From: Pirellulales bacterium
GTDB taxonomy: Bacteria > Planctomycetota > Planctomycetia > Pirellulales > Thermoguttaceae
Direction of reading: 5' to 3'
Assembly: GCA_016935315.1 (NCBI GenBank)
Contig: JAFGRD010000039.1
Coordinates: forward strand, 236,478 to 300,477
Length of the DNA stretch: 64,000 nt
Shown: positions 56,306 to 64,000 of the stretch, one piece after another
Layout: the number at the start of each line of letters is the position of its first letter
How positions within the stretch are numbered: position 1 is the first letter of the stretch
The notes under the pieces: generated by a model
Databases searched by the model: none
What the model saw: the letters and a program-made list of their open reading frames with translations, nothing else
Told to the model about the DNA's origin: nothing
Made by a program: the position numbers and the translations under genes

Positions 56306-56842
56306 CTACCGCGACCAGATTCCCCGGCGGGCAGAGCGGGCTTCCGCTTCGGCCGCAACGAAACGGGCCTTCATGGCCGCCGAGTAGCGATACTGCGTGG
56401 CGGCGTTGGCCAGGCCCGCCCGAAGCAGTTCCTCTTCGAGCATGCGGTCGCCGACCCAGACATGGGCCAGGAAACGGTCGTACTTGTCCTTCGGCGGACC
56501 GTCCAATTGGAGGCGGATCCGGCCGCCGGCGACGAAATCGCGGGTGAACTGCGTCGCCTCGGGGCCCCAGGGCTCGACGGGATAATTGGGGCGGACGGTC
56601 TCAGGGGTATCGGCCCCGATCAGCCGCACGCGCGCCCCGTTTCCCAACAGGAGCGTGTCGCCGTCGATCACGCGCTTGACCTGGTAGGTGCCCGGCTTCA
56701 GCGACTCCGGCGGAGCGGGCCGCAGTTGCTCCGGCAACCGATAGAGGCCCAACAGGGCCGCCACCACCACGATCAACAACACGATCTGACGTTGGCGGCG
56801 GGGCAATCGGCGCAAAGCGCCGCGCAAGGAACGTTGCGACAT
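56306..56842 (-). CDS. Membrane-anchored thermonuclease (staphylococcal-nuclease-like)
   Basis: A 178-residue protein with one N-terminal membrane helix (about 18-38, IVLLIVVVAALLGLYRL). The SNase domain shows VKRVIDGDTLLLGNGARVRLIGADTPE (catalytic Asp/Arg), PWGPEATQFTRDFVAGG and LDGPPKDKYDRFLAHVWVGDRMLEEELLRAGLA. Such enzymes cleave DNA or RNA outside the cytoplasm. It is followed by leuB after 84 bases but is probably not functionally linked. Confidence 0.9.
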   Translation of the reverse strand: MSQRSLRGALRRLPRRQRQIVLLIVVVAALLGLYRLPEQLRPAPPESLKPGTYQVKRVIDGDTLLLGNGARVRLIGADTPETVRPNYPVEPWGPEATQFTRDFVAGGRIRLQLDGPPKDKYDRFLAHVWVGDRMLEEELLRAGLANAATQYRYSAAMKARFVAAEAEARSARRGIWSR

Positions 56843-56871
56843 GATCAGTTCCCGGCGACCCGAGCGAACGG

Positions 56872-57180
56872 CTAGTTCTCGCTGAAGCCGAGGACCCTAA
56901 CGATTTCGCGGCCGAGCGGATTCTTGGCGAATTTCTTTCGGCATTGCGGACAGAGATCGAACCGCAACTTCTGGTAGACGTCGTCGCCGATCTGATCGTC
57001 CTGGGCGTCTTCGAGCCGTTCGAGAATGTCTTGGATTTCCTGGAGGTGATCGCGGTCGCTGTCGTCCTCTTCGGCCACCACCGGATCGAACGCCGCGTAA
57101 ATCTCCATCTTCACGACGTAGCGTAAATCGTCCTCCGGGTCGAGGTCCCGCTTGCATAGATCGCACGTGTACCGAATCAT
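56872..57180 (-). CDS. Small zinc-ribbon-like hypothetical protein
   Basis: A 102-residue acidic protein starting MIRYTCDLCKRDLDPEDDLRYVVKMEIYAAFDPV. The first CxxC (CDLC) is at about 6-9 and a second (CPQC) near 81-84, so it could bind one zinc ion across the protein. The central segment is very acidic (EEDDSDRDHLQEIQDILERLEDAQDDQ). It is common in planctomycetes and uncharacterised. The gene lies 29 bases upstream of the nuclease gene. The start at 57180 matches the conserved beginning; the longer frame upstream looks noncoding. Confidence 0.7.
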   Translation of the reverse strand: MIRYTCDLCKRDLDPEDDLRYVVKMEIYAAFDPVVAEEDDSDRDHLQEIQDILERLEDAQDDQIGDDVYQKLRFDLCPQCRKKFAKNPLGREIVRVLGFSEN

Positions 57181-57670
57181 CAGCCCGCTCCCCATGTGAT
57201 GTCGACAGCCGATAGCCGCCGAGCGACCCGAGATGCCATCAGTAAGTTTCATCCTACTGACATTTCCCCGTGGTTGGCAAGACGTTCTGGTGACTTTTTT
57301 TCCGTCCAAGGAAAAACGGATGACCCCGGGATAAAGCCGACGAGCTGCCAAGACCATGCCAACAGGGCGACCGAATTGCAGCGCCATCGCAGCGAAGCCG
57401 ACGTAGCTTTCATACTCCCCCTAGTCTCCGGGGAAAAGACCACGTCGCGGCACACCTTACAGGCAACATGACGAACTGTCTGATCGAAGGCCGTGGCGCG
57501 GGGCGGCGTTGAGTGCGATGTCGTGCCACGACAGCGAGATACGATGCAACGAACCATCGCTCGGGCCCCCAACATGGGCGGGTGTAGCGTCGACTTGGCA
57601 AATCGGTTACAATAATTCCCGTTGGTGAAGGTGTGCAAGACGCCGGTCTTCGGCCCCCGAGTACCATGGT
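57181..57670. other. Intergenic region upstream of the HNH gene
   Basis: About 490 bases between divergently oriented genes. No open frame here has plausible residues. A GGTTACAATA stretch near 57608 resembles a -10 box for the HNH gene, without a good -35. I see no tRNA, repeat copy or other RNA gene. Confidence 0.4.
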
Positions 57671-58417
57671 ATGCGGGGGCAGACGGGGAGGTTGTACGTG
57701 CACAGGGTCCGCACAGCAAAACAGCGCAGCCCGCGAAGGTCTCATTCCAGCGCGGCCCAGTCTGCGGACGAGCCCTCTGCGCAACCTTTTCCAGCCAACT
57801 CGCCTCTTCACTCCAGCGTGTTGGTGCTCAACAGGCTGTACATGGCCATCCACATCGTTAACGTGCGCCGCGCGTTCGGACTGCTGTTTCGCGATCTGGC
57901 CGAGGTGATTCATCTCGAGGAAGGGAAGTTCGCCAACCACGATTTCGAGTCCTGGCGCGAGGTCAGCGGACTGCGGGCCGACGAGAAGCGGCCGCACGAC
58001 GATTGGATTCGAGCCGTGAATTTCGAGATCCAGGTCCCTCGCGTGATTCGTTTGTTGGGCTTCGATCGGATTCCCACGCAGACACTCCACCTTAGCCGTC
58101 GCAGCGTGTTGGCCCGCGACGACAACGTCTGTCAGTATTGCGGCCGTCGTCTCCCGACGCACCAGTTGAGCCTCGACCACGTCACTCCGCGCAGCCGAGG
58201 CGGCATGACCACTTGGGAAAACGTCGTCTGCGCGTGCCTGAAGTGCAACATCAAGAAAGGCGGACGCACTCCCCGAGAAGCCAAGATGACCTTGATGCGA
58301 CGCCCGGCCAGACCCAAGCGAAATCCCATCCTGATGCTCAAGCTGAGCAACCCCAAGTACGAGAGTTGGAAAACCTGGCTCGATGGCGTTCAATGGAACC
58401 TGAGGTTCGGCCAGTAG
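57671..58417 (+). CDS. HNH endonuclease
   Basis: A protein of up to 248 residues. The conserved part starts near VLVLNRLYMAIHIVNVRRAF (residue 51). The HNH nuclease core is CQYCGRRLPTHQLSLDHVTPRSRGGMTTWENVVCACLKCN, with two zinc-binding CxxC pairs and the catalytic LDHV. The family is widespread in planctomycetes and other bacteria and is not obviously part of a restriction or mobile unit. The first 50 residues are Ser/Arg-rich with no family resemblance; a GTG at 57818 could be the true start, giving 199 residues. Confidence 0.82.
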   Translation: MRGQTGRLYVHRVRTAKQRSPRRSHSSAAQSADEPSAQPFPANSPLHSSVLVLNRLYMAIHIVNVRRAFGLLFRDLAEVIHLEEGKFANHDFESWREVSGLRADEKRPHDDWIRAVNFEIQVPRVIRLLGFDRIPTQTLHLSRRSVLARDDNVCQYCGRRLPTHQLSLDHVTPRSRGGMTTWENVVCACLKCNIKKGGRTPREAKMTLMRRPARPKRNPILMLKLSNPKYESWKTWLDGVQWNLRFGQ

Positions 58418-58749
58418 GCATCGGCTGGGTGGCCGGGCGTCTTCGGTCGGCAACCGACTGGCGGTCCCGGTGGGGTCGAAGGTTTGTTCGGTGCAACGCG
58501 GGCCGACAGAGCGCCACCGACATGGGGGATTTGTGCCGCCACCGTCATCCGCAAAGGGGCCGAACGCGTCAAGCTGCGAAAGCCGCCCCCCCCTTGGATG
58601 CCCTTTTCTGACGCTCGACTTGCTTCTTTGCCCAATTGCATTTAGAATCGAAGGTGCGCCGGATTGTAGTTTCGGATACTGACAAGGCCTTCGCCGAAGC
58701 TGCATACCGGCCGGAAGAAGCACCAGCCCGTCACGAGGGGATACTCGGC
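58418..58749. other. Intergenic region between HNH and sigma-factor genes
   Basis: About 330 bases with no convincing gene. A degenerate copy of the dispersed repeat can be read near 58599-58630. The remainder is of no recognisable kind. Confidence 0.4.
58599..58631 (+). repeat. Degenerate copy G of the dispersed repeat
   Basis: CGACTTGCTTCTTTGC and the flanking CCTTTTCTG match copy F (59403-59455) at roughly 25 of 32 positions by eye, with one single-base gap. The right end CGAGTCCT is missing. It lies upstream of the ECF sigma-factor gene. Confidence 0.4.
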
Positions 58750-59337
58750 GTGGGACTTTCCGAGATTGATCGCAATCTGTTGGAGCGCTGCCTGCAAGGG
58801 AAGCCGCGGGCGTGGGAAGACTTCGTGGACCGCTTCATGGGGCTGGTGGTCCATGTGGTTAACCACACCGCCCAAGCCCGCAGCGTGCGGCTGAGTCCCG
58901 AGGACCGCGACGATCTCTGTGCCGAGGTCTTTCTGGCCGTCATCGACAACAACTTCGCGGTGTTGCGGAACTTCCGCGGGCTGAGCAGCCTGGCGACCTA
59001 TCTGACCGTGGTCGCCCGCCGAATCGTCGTCAAAGTGCTCCTTGCCCGCAAGACGACCTCGCGGCTGGCCGAGAACTCGCCGCCACACGCCACGCAGGTC
59101 GCCGCCGACCCGCAGCCCGGCGTCGAGCAGCGGCTGGGCGACCAGGAAGAAGTCCAGCGGTTGCTGGATTCCCTGCAGGGCACCGAGGCCCAAGTGGTCC
59201 GCATGTACCACCTCGAAGGGAAGAGTTACGGGGAGATCAGCTCGGTGGTCGGCATGTCGGAAAACAGCATCGGGCCCATTCTCAGCCGGGCTCGCAACAA
59301 GATGCGCCGGGCCAGCGTTAACCCGGCCTCCGGCTAA
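58750..59337 (+). CDS. ECF-type RNA polymerase sigma factor
   Basis: A 195-residue sigma factor. Region 2 is around RAWEDFVDRFMGLVVHVVNHTAQARS through DLCAEVFLAVIDN, and region 4 is LEGKSYGEISSVVGMSENSIGPILSRARNKMRR. The GTG at 58750, with GAGGGG before it, starts the conserved (V)GLSEIDRNLLERCL; an upstream TTG-initiated extension is unlikely. No anti-sigma factor gene follows. Planctomycetes carry many such sigma factors. Confidence 0.88.
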   Translation: MGLSEIDRNLLERCLQGKPRAWEDFVDRFMGLVVHVVNHTAQARSVRLSPEDRDDLCAEVFLAVIDNNFAVLRNFRGLSSLATYLTVVARRIVVKVLLARKTTSRLAENSPPHATQVAADPQPGVEQRLGDQEEVQRLLDSLQGTEAQVVRMYHLEGKSYGEISSVVGMSENSIGPILSRARNKMRRASVNPASG

Positions 59338-59402
59338 CAGCCCCTCAGGCCGCCGTGCATTCGCTTTGCTTTACAGGCGTGTTTCCGCGCGATAGCATGG
59401 CG

Positions 59403-59455
59403 GCTGCGCGTCCTTGCACTTTCCTGTATGCCCGACTTGCTCTTTTGCGAGTCCT
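59403..59455 (+). repeat. Dispersed repeat, copy F (53 bp)
   Basis: Full-length copy starting GCTGCGCGTCC, with ATGCCCGACTTG in the middle and GCGAGTCCT at the end. It is the forward counterpart of copy D. It lies 86 bases before the ATG of the Gfo/Idh gene. Confidence 0.75.
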
Positions 59456-59540
59456 CTGGACCCTGTAAAAGGCTTCGATGGGGAGCGGCCGTTTGGCCGA
59501 AGTCCCGCTTCGAGACCACCAGACAACAAGGAGCCCCACG

Positions 59541-60938
59541 ATGCCTCGTTCCGCTTGTAGCCGCCGCACGTTCCTCCGCTCTGCCGCTTCCCTGGCGGCC
59601 GCCTCGACCGCTGTTCCCTATTGCCTGCCCGGCCACGGCATCCGGGCCGCCGAGTCGAACTCACCCAACGACCGGCCACATATCGGGGCCATCGGCGTGG
59701 GCGGGCGTGGATCGGGCATCCTGCAGCAGGCCGCCGAGTTCGGCCAGGTGGTGGCCGTCTGCGACGCCGACCTTGCCCGCGCCGAGCAAGCCAAAGCACG
59801 GTACGACGGCAAGCCGGACGTCTATCTGGACTATCGCAAGCTGCTGGAGCGCAACGACGTCGACCTGGTCATCAACGGCACGCCCGACCACTGGCACACG
59901 GCCGTCAACGTCGCCGCCTGCCGGGCCGGCAAGGACGTCTACACCGAAAAGCCGCTGACGCTGACCATCGACGAAGGCAAAACCCTCTGCAAGGTCGTCG
60001 AAGAAACCGGGGCCATCGTCCAGGTTGGCACCCAGCAACGCAGCGAGCGCCAGTTCCAGACGGCCGTCGAGCTGGTCCGCAACGGGCGGCTCGGCAAGCT
60101 CCGGCAGGTCTGGGTGGCCTTGCCGTACTTCAGCACCAAGGGCGGCCCGTTCCCCACCACGCCCGTGCCCGAGTCGCTCGACTGGGACCTTTACCAAGGC
60201 CAGGCACCCGTGCACGACTACTGCCGGCAGCGGACCCACGCCAACTTTCGCTGGTGGTACGAATACGCCGGCGGCATCGTCACCGATTGGGGCAATCACC
60301 ATATGGACATCGCCCACTGGGGCATGGATTGCGAGCTGTCCGGCCCGCTGTCGGTCGAGGCCCGCGGCCTGTTTCCCAACCCGAAAGGCACCGACTACTA
60401 CAACACTCCCGACCGGTTCTTCTCGCGGATGCGCTATCCGGGCGGCGTCGAGCTGCTCTACTTCGTATCGCTCAACGAGCGGCTCCGCTACGGCGAGGTC
60501 CAGGAGCACGCTCGCACCACGCCCGAGCAGGTCGAGCGGCTCTTCGGCCCGGATGTGCCCGAGGAGATCAAGACGTTCGACCGTAACGGAATCATGTTCC
60601 TTGGCGAGAAGGGCCGGATCATGGTCAACCGCGGCGGCGTCTACGGCAAGCCGGCCGAAGAGCTTTCGGAAAACCCGCTGCCCGACGACGCCTGGAAGGT
60701 TTACCCCAACAACAACCACATGGGGAACTTCTTCGACTGTGTGAAGAGTCGCCGGCAGCCCGCCTCGACGGTGCAGATTCAGCACCGCACGATCACCGCC
60801 TGCCACCTGACCAACATCTCGCTGCGCCTGGGGCGCAAGTTGGCCTGGGACCCGCAGACGCAGCAGATCGTCGACGACGACGAGGCCAACGCCTGGCTGC
60901 AGCGCCAGCAGCGGGAACCGTATGGGATCGACGGATAG
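59541..60938 (+). CDS. Tat-exported Gfo/Idh/MocA-family oxidoreductase
   Basis: A 465-residue protein. A twin-arginine signal (SRRTFLRSAASLAAAST) precedes an NAD(P)-binding Rossmann fold starting HIGAIGVGGRGSGI, followed by the typical EKPLTL motif (YTEKPLTLTIDEGK) and a C-terminal beta-sheet domain. It acts on sugars or related polyols, probably in the periplasm, as is common for exported planctomycete members. The ATG at 59541 follows a CAAGGAG Shine-Dalgarno and begins the Tat signal; the earlier frame start at 59478 would precede it with unlikely residues. The ThuA gene follows 43 bases on. Confidence 0.9.
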   Translation: MPRSACSRRTFLRSAASLAAASTAVPYCLPGHGIRAAESNSPNDRPHIGAIGVGGRGSGILQQAAEFGQVVAVCDADLARAEQAKARYDGKPDVYLDYRKLLERNDVDLVINGTPDHWHTAVNVAACRAGKDVYTEKPLTLTIDEGKTLCKVVEETGAIVQVGTQQRSERQFQTAVELVRNGRLGKLRQVWVALPYFSTKGGPFPTTPVPESLDWDLYQGQAPVHDYCRQRTHANFRWWYEYAGGIVTDWGNHHMDIAHWGMDCELSGPLSVEARGLFPNPKGTDYYNTPDRFFSRMRYPGGVELLYFVSLNERLRYGEVQEHARTTPEQVERLFGPDVPEEIKTFDRNGIMFLGEKGRIMVNRGGVYGKPAEELSENPLPDDAWKVYPNNNHMGNFFDCVKSRRQPASTVQIQHRTITACHLTNISLRLGRKLAWDPQTQQIVDDDEANAWLQRQQREPYGIDG

Positions 60939-60981
60939 CGAACGCCCGTCAAAAAACACCTGGCTTCATTCGGAGAACCTC

Positions 60982-61764
60982 ATGCGTACACCTAAGAGAC
61001 TGCTGACGATCGGATTGCTGATGCTCGCGGCGACCGCCTCCTGCTCGAAGCCGCCAGCCGACCCCGCGCCGCCTGCCGACCCGGCCGCCGCGGGCGAGCG
61101 GCAGCAGGGCAATGGGTCGCTGCGGGTGGCCGTGGTCACCGGCGGGCACGCCTTCGATGTGCCCAATTTCTATCGCATGTTGCGGCGTCTGCCGGGCATC
61201 GACGCCTATCCGCAACATATCGAGCACTTCGCCTCCAGCCCCGAGGCCGATCGCGACGCCTACGACGCCGTCCTCTTCTACGGCATGGGCCGGGGCGTGC
61301 CCGAAGAGCAGGGGCCGCACTACGCCGGCAAGCCCAAGGCGGCGCTCGAGCGGCTCGTCGAGCGGGGCCAGGGGATCGTGATCATGCACCATGCCTTGCT
61401 CGCCTGGGAAGAATGGGACCTCTGGAATCAGCTTGTCGGCTTCGACAACCGCAACTTCAAGTACAAGGAGGGACTGAACCTGAAGGTCGAAGTCTCCGAC
61501 TCGCAACACGCGATCACCGCGGGGCTGAAACCGTTCGAGATCGTCGACGAGGGATACATTCTCCACGGCAAGCACGACGGGCTGGGCGAGATCCTCTTGA
61601 GCGTGGACCACCCCGACGCCATGCCGGAAGTCGGCTGGGCCCGGCAGCACGGCAAGTGCCGCATCTTCTGCCTGACCCTGGGGCACGACAACCAGGCCTG
61701 GACCAACCCCAACTTCGAGCGAATCCTCGCCAGCGGCATTGCCTGGTCGGCAGGGCAGGAGTGA
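60982..61764 (+). CDS. ThuA-domain lipoprotein
   Basis: A 260-residue protein with a lipobox (LAATASC, Cys near residue 21) and a Pro-rich linker. The ThuA (trehalose-utilisation) fold has LRVAVVTGGHAFDVPNFYRM, VIMHHALLAWEEWDLWNQLVG and the C-terminal CLTLGHDNQAW. It resembles a class I glutamine amidotransferase without its catalytic Cys. Members are often next to Gfo/Idh oxidoreductases and likely help in degrading keto-sugars. It was probably co-transcribed with the preceding gene. Confidence 0.88.
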   Translation: MRTPKRLLTIGLLMLAATASCSKPPADPAPPADPAAAGERQQGNGSLRVAVVTGGHAFDVPNFYRMLRRLPGIDAYPQHIEHFASSPEADRDAYDAVLFYGMGRGVPEEQGPHYAGKPKAALERLVERGQGIVIMHHALLAWEEWDLWNQLVGFDNRNFKYKEGLNLKVEVSDSQHAITAGLKPFEIVDEGYILHGKHDGLGEILLSVDHPDAMPEVGWARQHGKCRIFCLTLGHDNQAWTNPNFERILASGIAWSAGQE

Positions 61765-62083
61765 CGTGGAAAAAGGGGCAAAGCGGTTCCGGGGAAGTGG
61801 ATAGTCTAGGCTGGCCTGCCCCTATAAGGAAGTCTGTGGCACCGAGGACGACGAGAATGGCTCGCGAGTGAAGAGACTATGACTTGTGCAACCAAGTCAT
61901 CTGTAAGCATCAGTGATACCTGAAGTTAGGTCTCGCCGCGTGACGATGAAACCCAAGGCAATCTGGATTTATCTCGAAATGGGCAGGTGTCACGTACAGT
62001 CTGGCCTCCAACTGAAGTTGTGGCCCCACGACAGTAGGTATATACTTATGAACAGTATCCCCGCTGCAAACGGTTAGAGAACC
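61765..62083. other. Intergenic region before the methylase gene
   Basis: About 319 bases of mostly lower GC than the upstream genes, so the composition change starts here. It holds the promoter at 62018-62046. No tRNA or direct repeat marking an attachment site was seen. Confidence 0.5.
62018..62046 (+). promoter_or_regulatory. Promoter of the methylase gene
   Basis: TTGTGG at 62018-62023 and TATACT at 62041-62046 are separated by 17 bases. The start would be near 62053, about 30 bases before the ATG at 62084. Confidence 0.6.
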
Positions 62084-63919
62084 ATGATGGCGACCCCTAA
62101 ACTTCTATCTGAGCTAGCCTACGATCAGTCACCGTATTTTTTGCAGCGGGACTGCGGTGACCTAGAACGTGCGAAAGACTTTGCCCATATCTTCAACAAG
62201 GCTGCTGCGACATGCTCGCTGCAGGGCGTCTATGTCCTCAGAGATGATTCTCGGGCTGAGCAAGCATCCGTCGTACCTGTCGTCTATGTGTGCCAGGCGG
62301 ATTCTGAGCAAGAAGCCGATGCCATTCATCGCAAGGTGTGGAATCAGAATGTCGTACCGTTTTTAGTGGTCATCACCCGCCGGAACATCCGTCTCTATTC
62401 TGGCTTCCGATACCACCGTGACGCAGCAACGCCCGACCAGCAGGGAATACTGAACGCCGCGATAGCTTTTAACGAAATCGCGGAACATCTTGGGCCGCTA
62501 CGAGCAGAAGCCATCAATGACGGCTCTCTGTGGAAAAAGTGGGGCAATGAAGTCACGCCAGAGACGCGAGTTGACTGGCGCCTCCTTGACCAATTGAGCC
62601 TTCTCGACCAGTGGCTACGGCAACAAGGATTGGATCGCGCGATATCTCATGCTCTCATAGGGAAGTTCGTCTATTTGCGGTATTTGCGCGATCGTGAAAT
62701 ACTGTCAGACCGAAAGCTGGAGCGATGGAACATTTCCCCACAGAATGTCTTCAGTCGCAATGCCACACTCAAAGACTCCTGGTCTCTGATAGATGACCTC
62801 GATGAATGGTTGAATGGATCTGTGTTTCCCCTGACCAGTACACAAAAGGCAGGTGTAAAGGCAGAACATCTCAAGCGAGTGGCTGGCACGTTCAGTGGCG
62901 ATGATCCGATGACAGGCCAGCTACATCTCGACTTTCAAGCGTATGATTTTTCCTATATCCCGATCGAGACGCTATCTGTCATCTATGAACAGTTTCTGCA
63001 TGCGACTGAGACTGACGGCACGACATCTAAGGGACGCCAGGCCGGAGCCTACTACACGCCGATTCCTTTGGTGAACTTCATTCTTGATGAACTGGAGGAT
63101 CAACGACCGTTGCAGAAGGGCATGAAGGTCCTTGATCCATCGTGTGGTTCTGGCGCATTTCTGGTTCAGTGCTACCGCCGCCTGATTCACCGGATGAAAT
63201 CGTTAGACAGCCAGACTCCTATTGGCCCCGGGACACTCCGAGACTTGTTGGTGAAGCACATCTTTGGTGTTGATCGTGACCCTGATGCATGTCGCGTAGC
63301 AGAACTCAGTCTCACACTGACGCTTCTCGATTACGTCGAACCACCGGACCTGGAAAACAATCCTCGTTTCAAGCTTCCGGCATTGAGGGACCGCAATATC
63401 TTTTGCGTGGATTTCTTCGATCCCAATTCCAAATGGGCAACAACTTCACAGAACAACGTATTCGACTGGATCGTAGGGAACCCGCCCTGGCTCGAAATCA
63501 GAAGCACTAGCATAAATGAAACAGATTTGAACGCATGGCAATGGATGAACGAACATGCGAACGTTTGTCCGACGGGAGGCAACCAGATCGCTGAGGCCTT
63601 TGCATGGAAGGCATTGGAACATGTTGGCCCGAAGGCAGTCGTTGGACTTCTGCTGCCCGCGATGACTCTGTTCAAAAGTGAGTCTGCGGAGTTTAGACGC
63701 AGCTTCTTCTCACAGAACTGTGTGTGGACAATCGGCAATTTCTCCAACCTCGCGGAAGTATTGTTTGCGAGGAGATCTCGTCGACCGGCGATTGCTGTGT
63801 TTTATTCGCCGCGAGAGTCTAGCAACATAGAAGACGATTGGGCTATTGTCACGTATTCGCCGTTTGTCGCGAATCAGCAGGCAAATCGACCAGTTCGCGC
63901 AGGGGGTCGCAAGGAGTAA
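62084..63919 (+). CDS. N6-adenine DNA methylase, probably truncated
   Basis: A 611-residue protein, one of few low-GC genes in the window. The N-terminal 150 residues resemble the beginning of large Eco57I-like methylases, a helical region follows, and the methylase domain has AdoMet motif I DPSCGSGAF (351-359) and catalytic NPPW (466-469). The family is usually near 1000 residues, with a target-recognition domain after the methylase core. Here it ends soon after VANQQANRPV with a short Gly/Arg-rich tail. GC rises sharply at about 63890, so an insertion or rearrangement probably cut the gene. It would be part of a restriction-modification or BREX/DISARM-like defence unit; no partner is visible before the window ends. 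Confidence 0.82.
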   Translation: MMATPKLLSELAYDQSPYFLQRDCGDLERAKDFAHIFNKAAATCSLQGVYVLRDDSRAEQASVVPVVYVCQADSEQEADAIHRKVWNQNVVPFLVVITRRNIRLYSGFRYHRDAATPDQQGILNAAIAFNEIAEHLGPLRAEAINDGSLWKKWGNEVTPETRVDWRLLDQLSLLDQWLRQQGLDRAISHALIGKFVYLRYLRDREILSDRKLERWNISPQNVFSRNATLKDSWSLIDDLDEWLNGSVFPLTSTQKAGVKAEHLKRVAGTFSGDDPMTGQLHLDFQAYDFSYIPIETLSVIYEQFLHATETDGTTSKGRQAGAYYTPIPLVNFILDELEDQRPLQKGMKVLDPSCGSGAFLVQCYRRLIHRMKSLDSQTPIGPGTLRDLLVKHIFGVDRDPDACRVAELSLTLTLLDYVEPPDLENNPRFKLPALRDRNIFCVDFFDPNSKWATTSQNNVFDWIVGNPPWLEIRSTSINETDLNAWQWMNEHANVCPTGGNQIAEAFAWKALEHVGPKAVVGLLLPAMTLFKSESAEFRRSFFSQNCVWTIGNFSNLAEVLFARRSRRPAIAVFYSPRESSNIEDDWAIVTYSPFVANQQANRPVRAGGRKE

Positions 63920-64000
63920 CCGTCCGGTGAAGCGCATTGCCCAGGGAAGGGTGTCGCGGGGGTGAGGGAGTCGGGGGAAGGCTACGCGGGGGCGAGCGGC

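Overview
The window reads as chromosomal DNA of a GC-rich planctomycete, most likely a Pirellulales-type lineage. The evidence is the combination of a DUF1559 protein, an arylsulfatase-type sulfatase, tandem DUF1080 domains, Gfo/Idh/MocA and ThuA proteins, a MoxR/DUF58/BatA-like operon, a very large multihaem cytochrome c and a planctomycete-style ECF sigma factor. Nearly all genes are dense and GC-rich. The clear departures are the potassium-channel-like gene near 37.5 kb, a small zinc-binding gene near 47 kb and the DNA methylase at the right edge, which have visibly lower GC.

Layout. 0.16-2.27 kb: leuA preceded by what looks like a complete leucine attenuator (promoter, 20-codon leader peptide with eight Leu codons, competing antiterminator and terminator hairpins) and followed 52 bp later by tRNA-Leu(UAA). 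2.6-11.2 kb: an electron-transfer operon with split b6-type cytochrome b, a PetD-like subunit, an eight-haem 1452-residue cytochrome with a PDZ domain, a Tat-exported cupredoxin-like protein and a dihaem cytochrome lipoprotein; no Rieske gene accompanies it. 11.4-14.7 kb: a URO-D-fold protein and a PQQ-propeller protein. 14.8-28.4 kb: a co-oriented MoxR ATPase / DUF58 / BatA-like / VWA / DUF4175-like / squalene-cyclase-repeat / NPCBM operon. 28.5-29.8 kb: a DUF1559 protein. 30-36 kb: divergent phosphoglycerate mutase and pgi, then an MBL-fold hydrolase, a PIG-L deacetylase, a NagB-like protein and a small Rieske ferredoxin. 36.2-46.1 kb: an HpcH/HpaI aldolase, an ion channel, a DUF1080 protein, and a minus-strand operon (TPR-peptidase, MazG-like, membrane protein, ABC ATPase). 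46.3-49.9 kb: a tRNA-binding-domain protein, a phage-like zinc protein, a cysteine-rich repeat protein with a strong terminator, and a four-zinc-ribbon membrane protein. 50-57.2 kb (minus strand): sulfatase, KaiC-like ATPase, short-chain dehydrogenase, alpha-oxoamine synthase, leuB, thermonuclease and small proteins. 57.7-63.9 kb: HNH endonuclease, ECF sigma factor, Gfo/Idh oxidoreductase, ThuA lipoprotein and an N6-adenine methylase that appears cut short at a sharp composition change.

A dispersed repeat runs through the window. It has three near-full-length copies of 53 bp, three shorter or palindromic copies and one degenerate copy, nearly all just upstream of gene starts and in both orientations; two copies contain ATG codons that would otherwise be taken as starts. 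All of this is from reading the sequence; family names rest on recognised motifs, not database searches.
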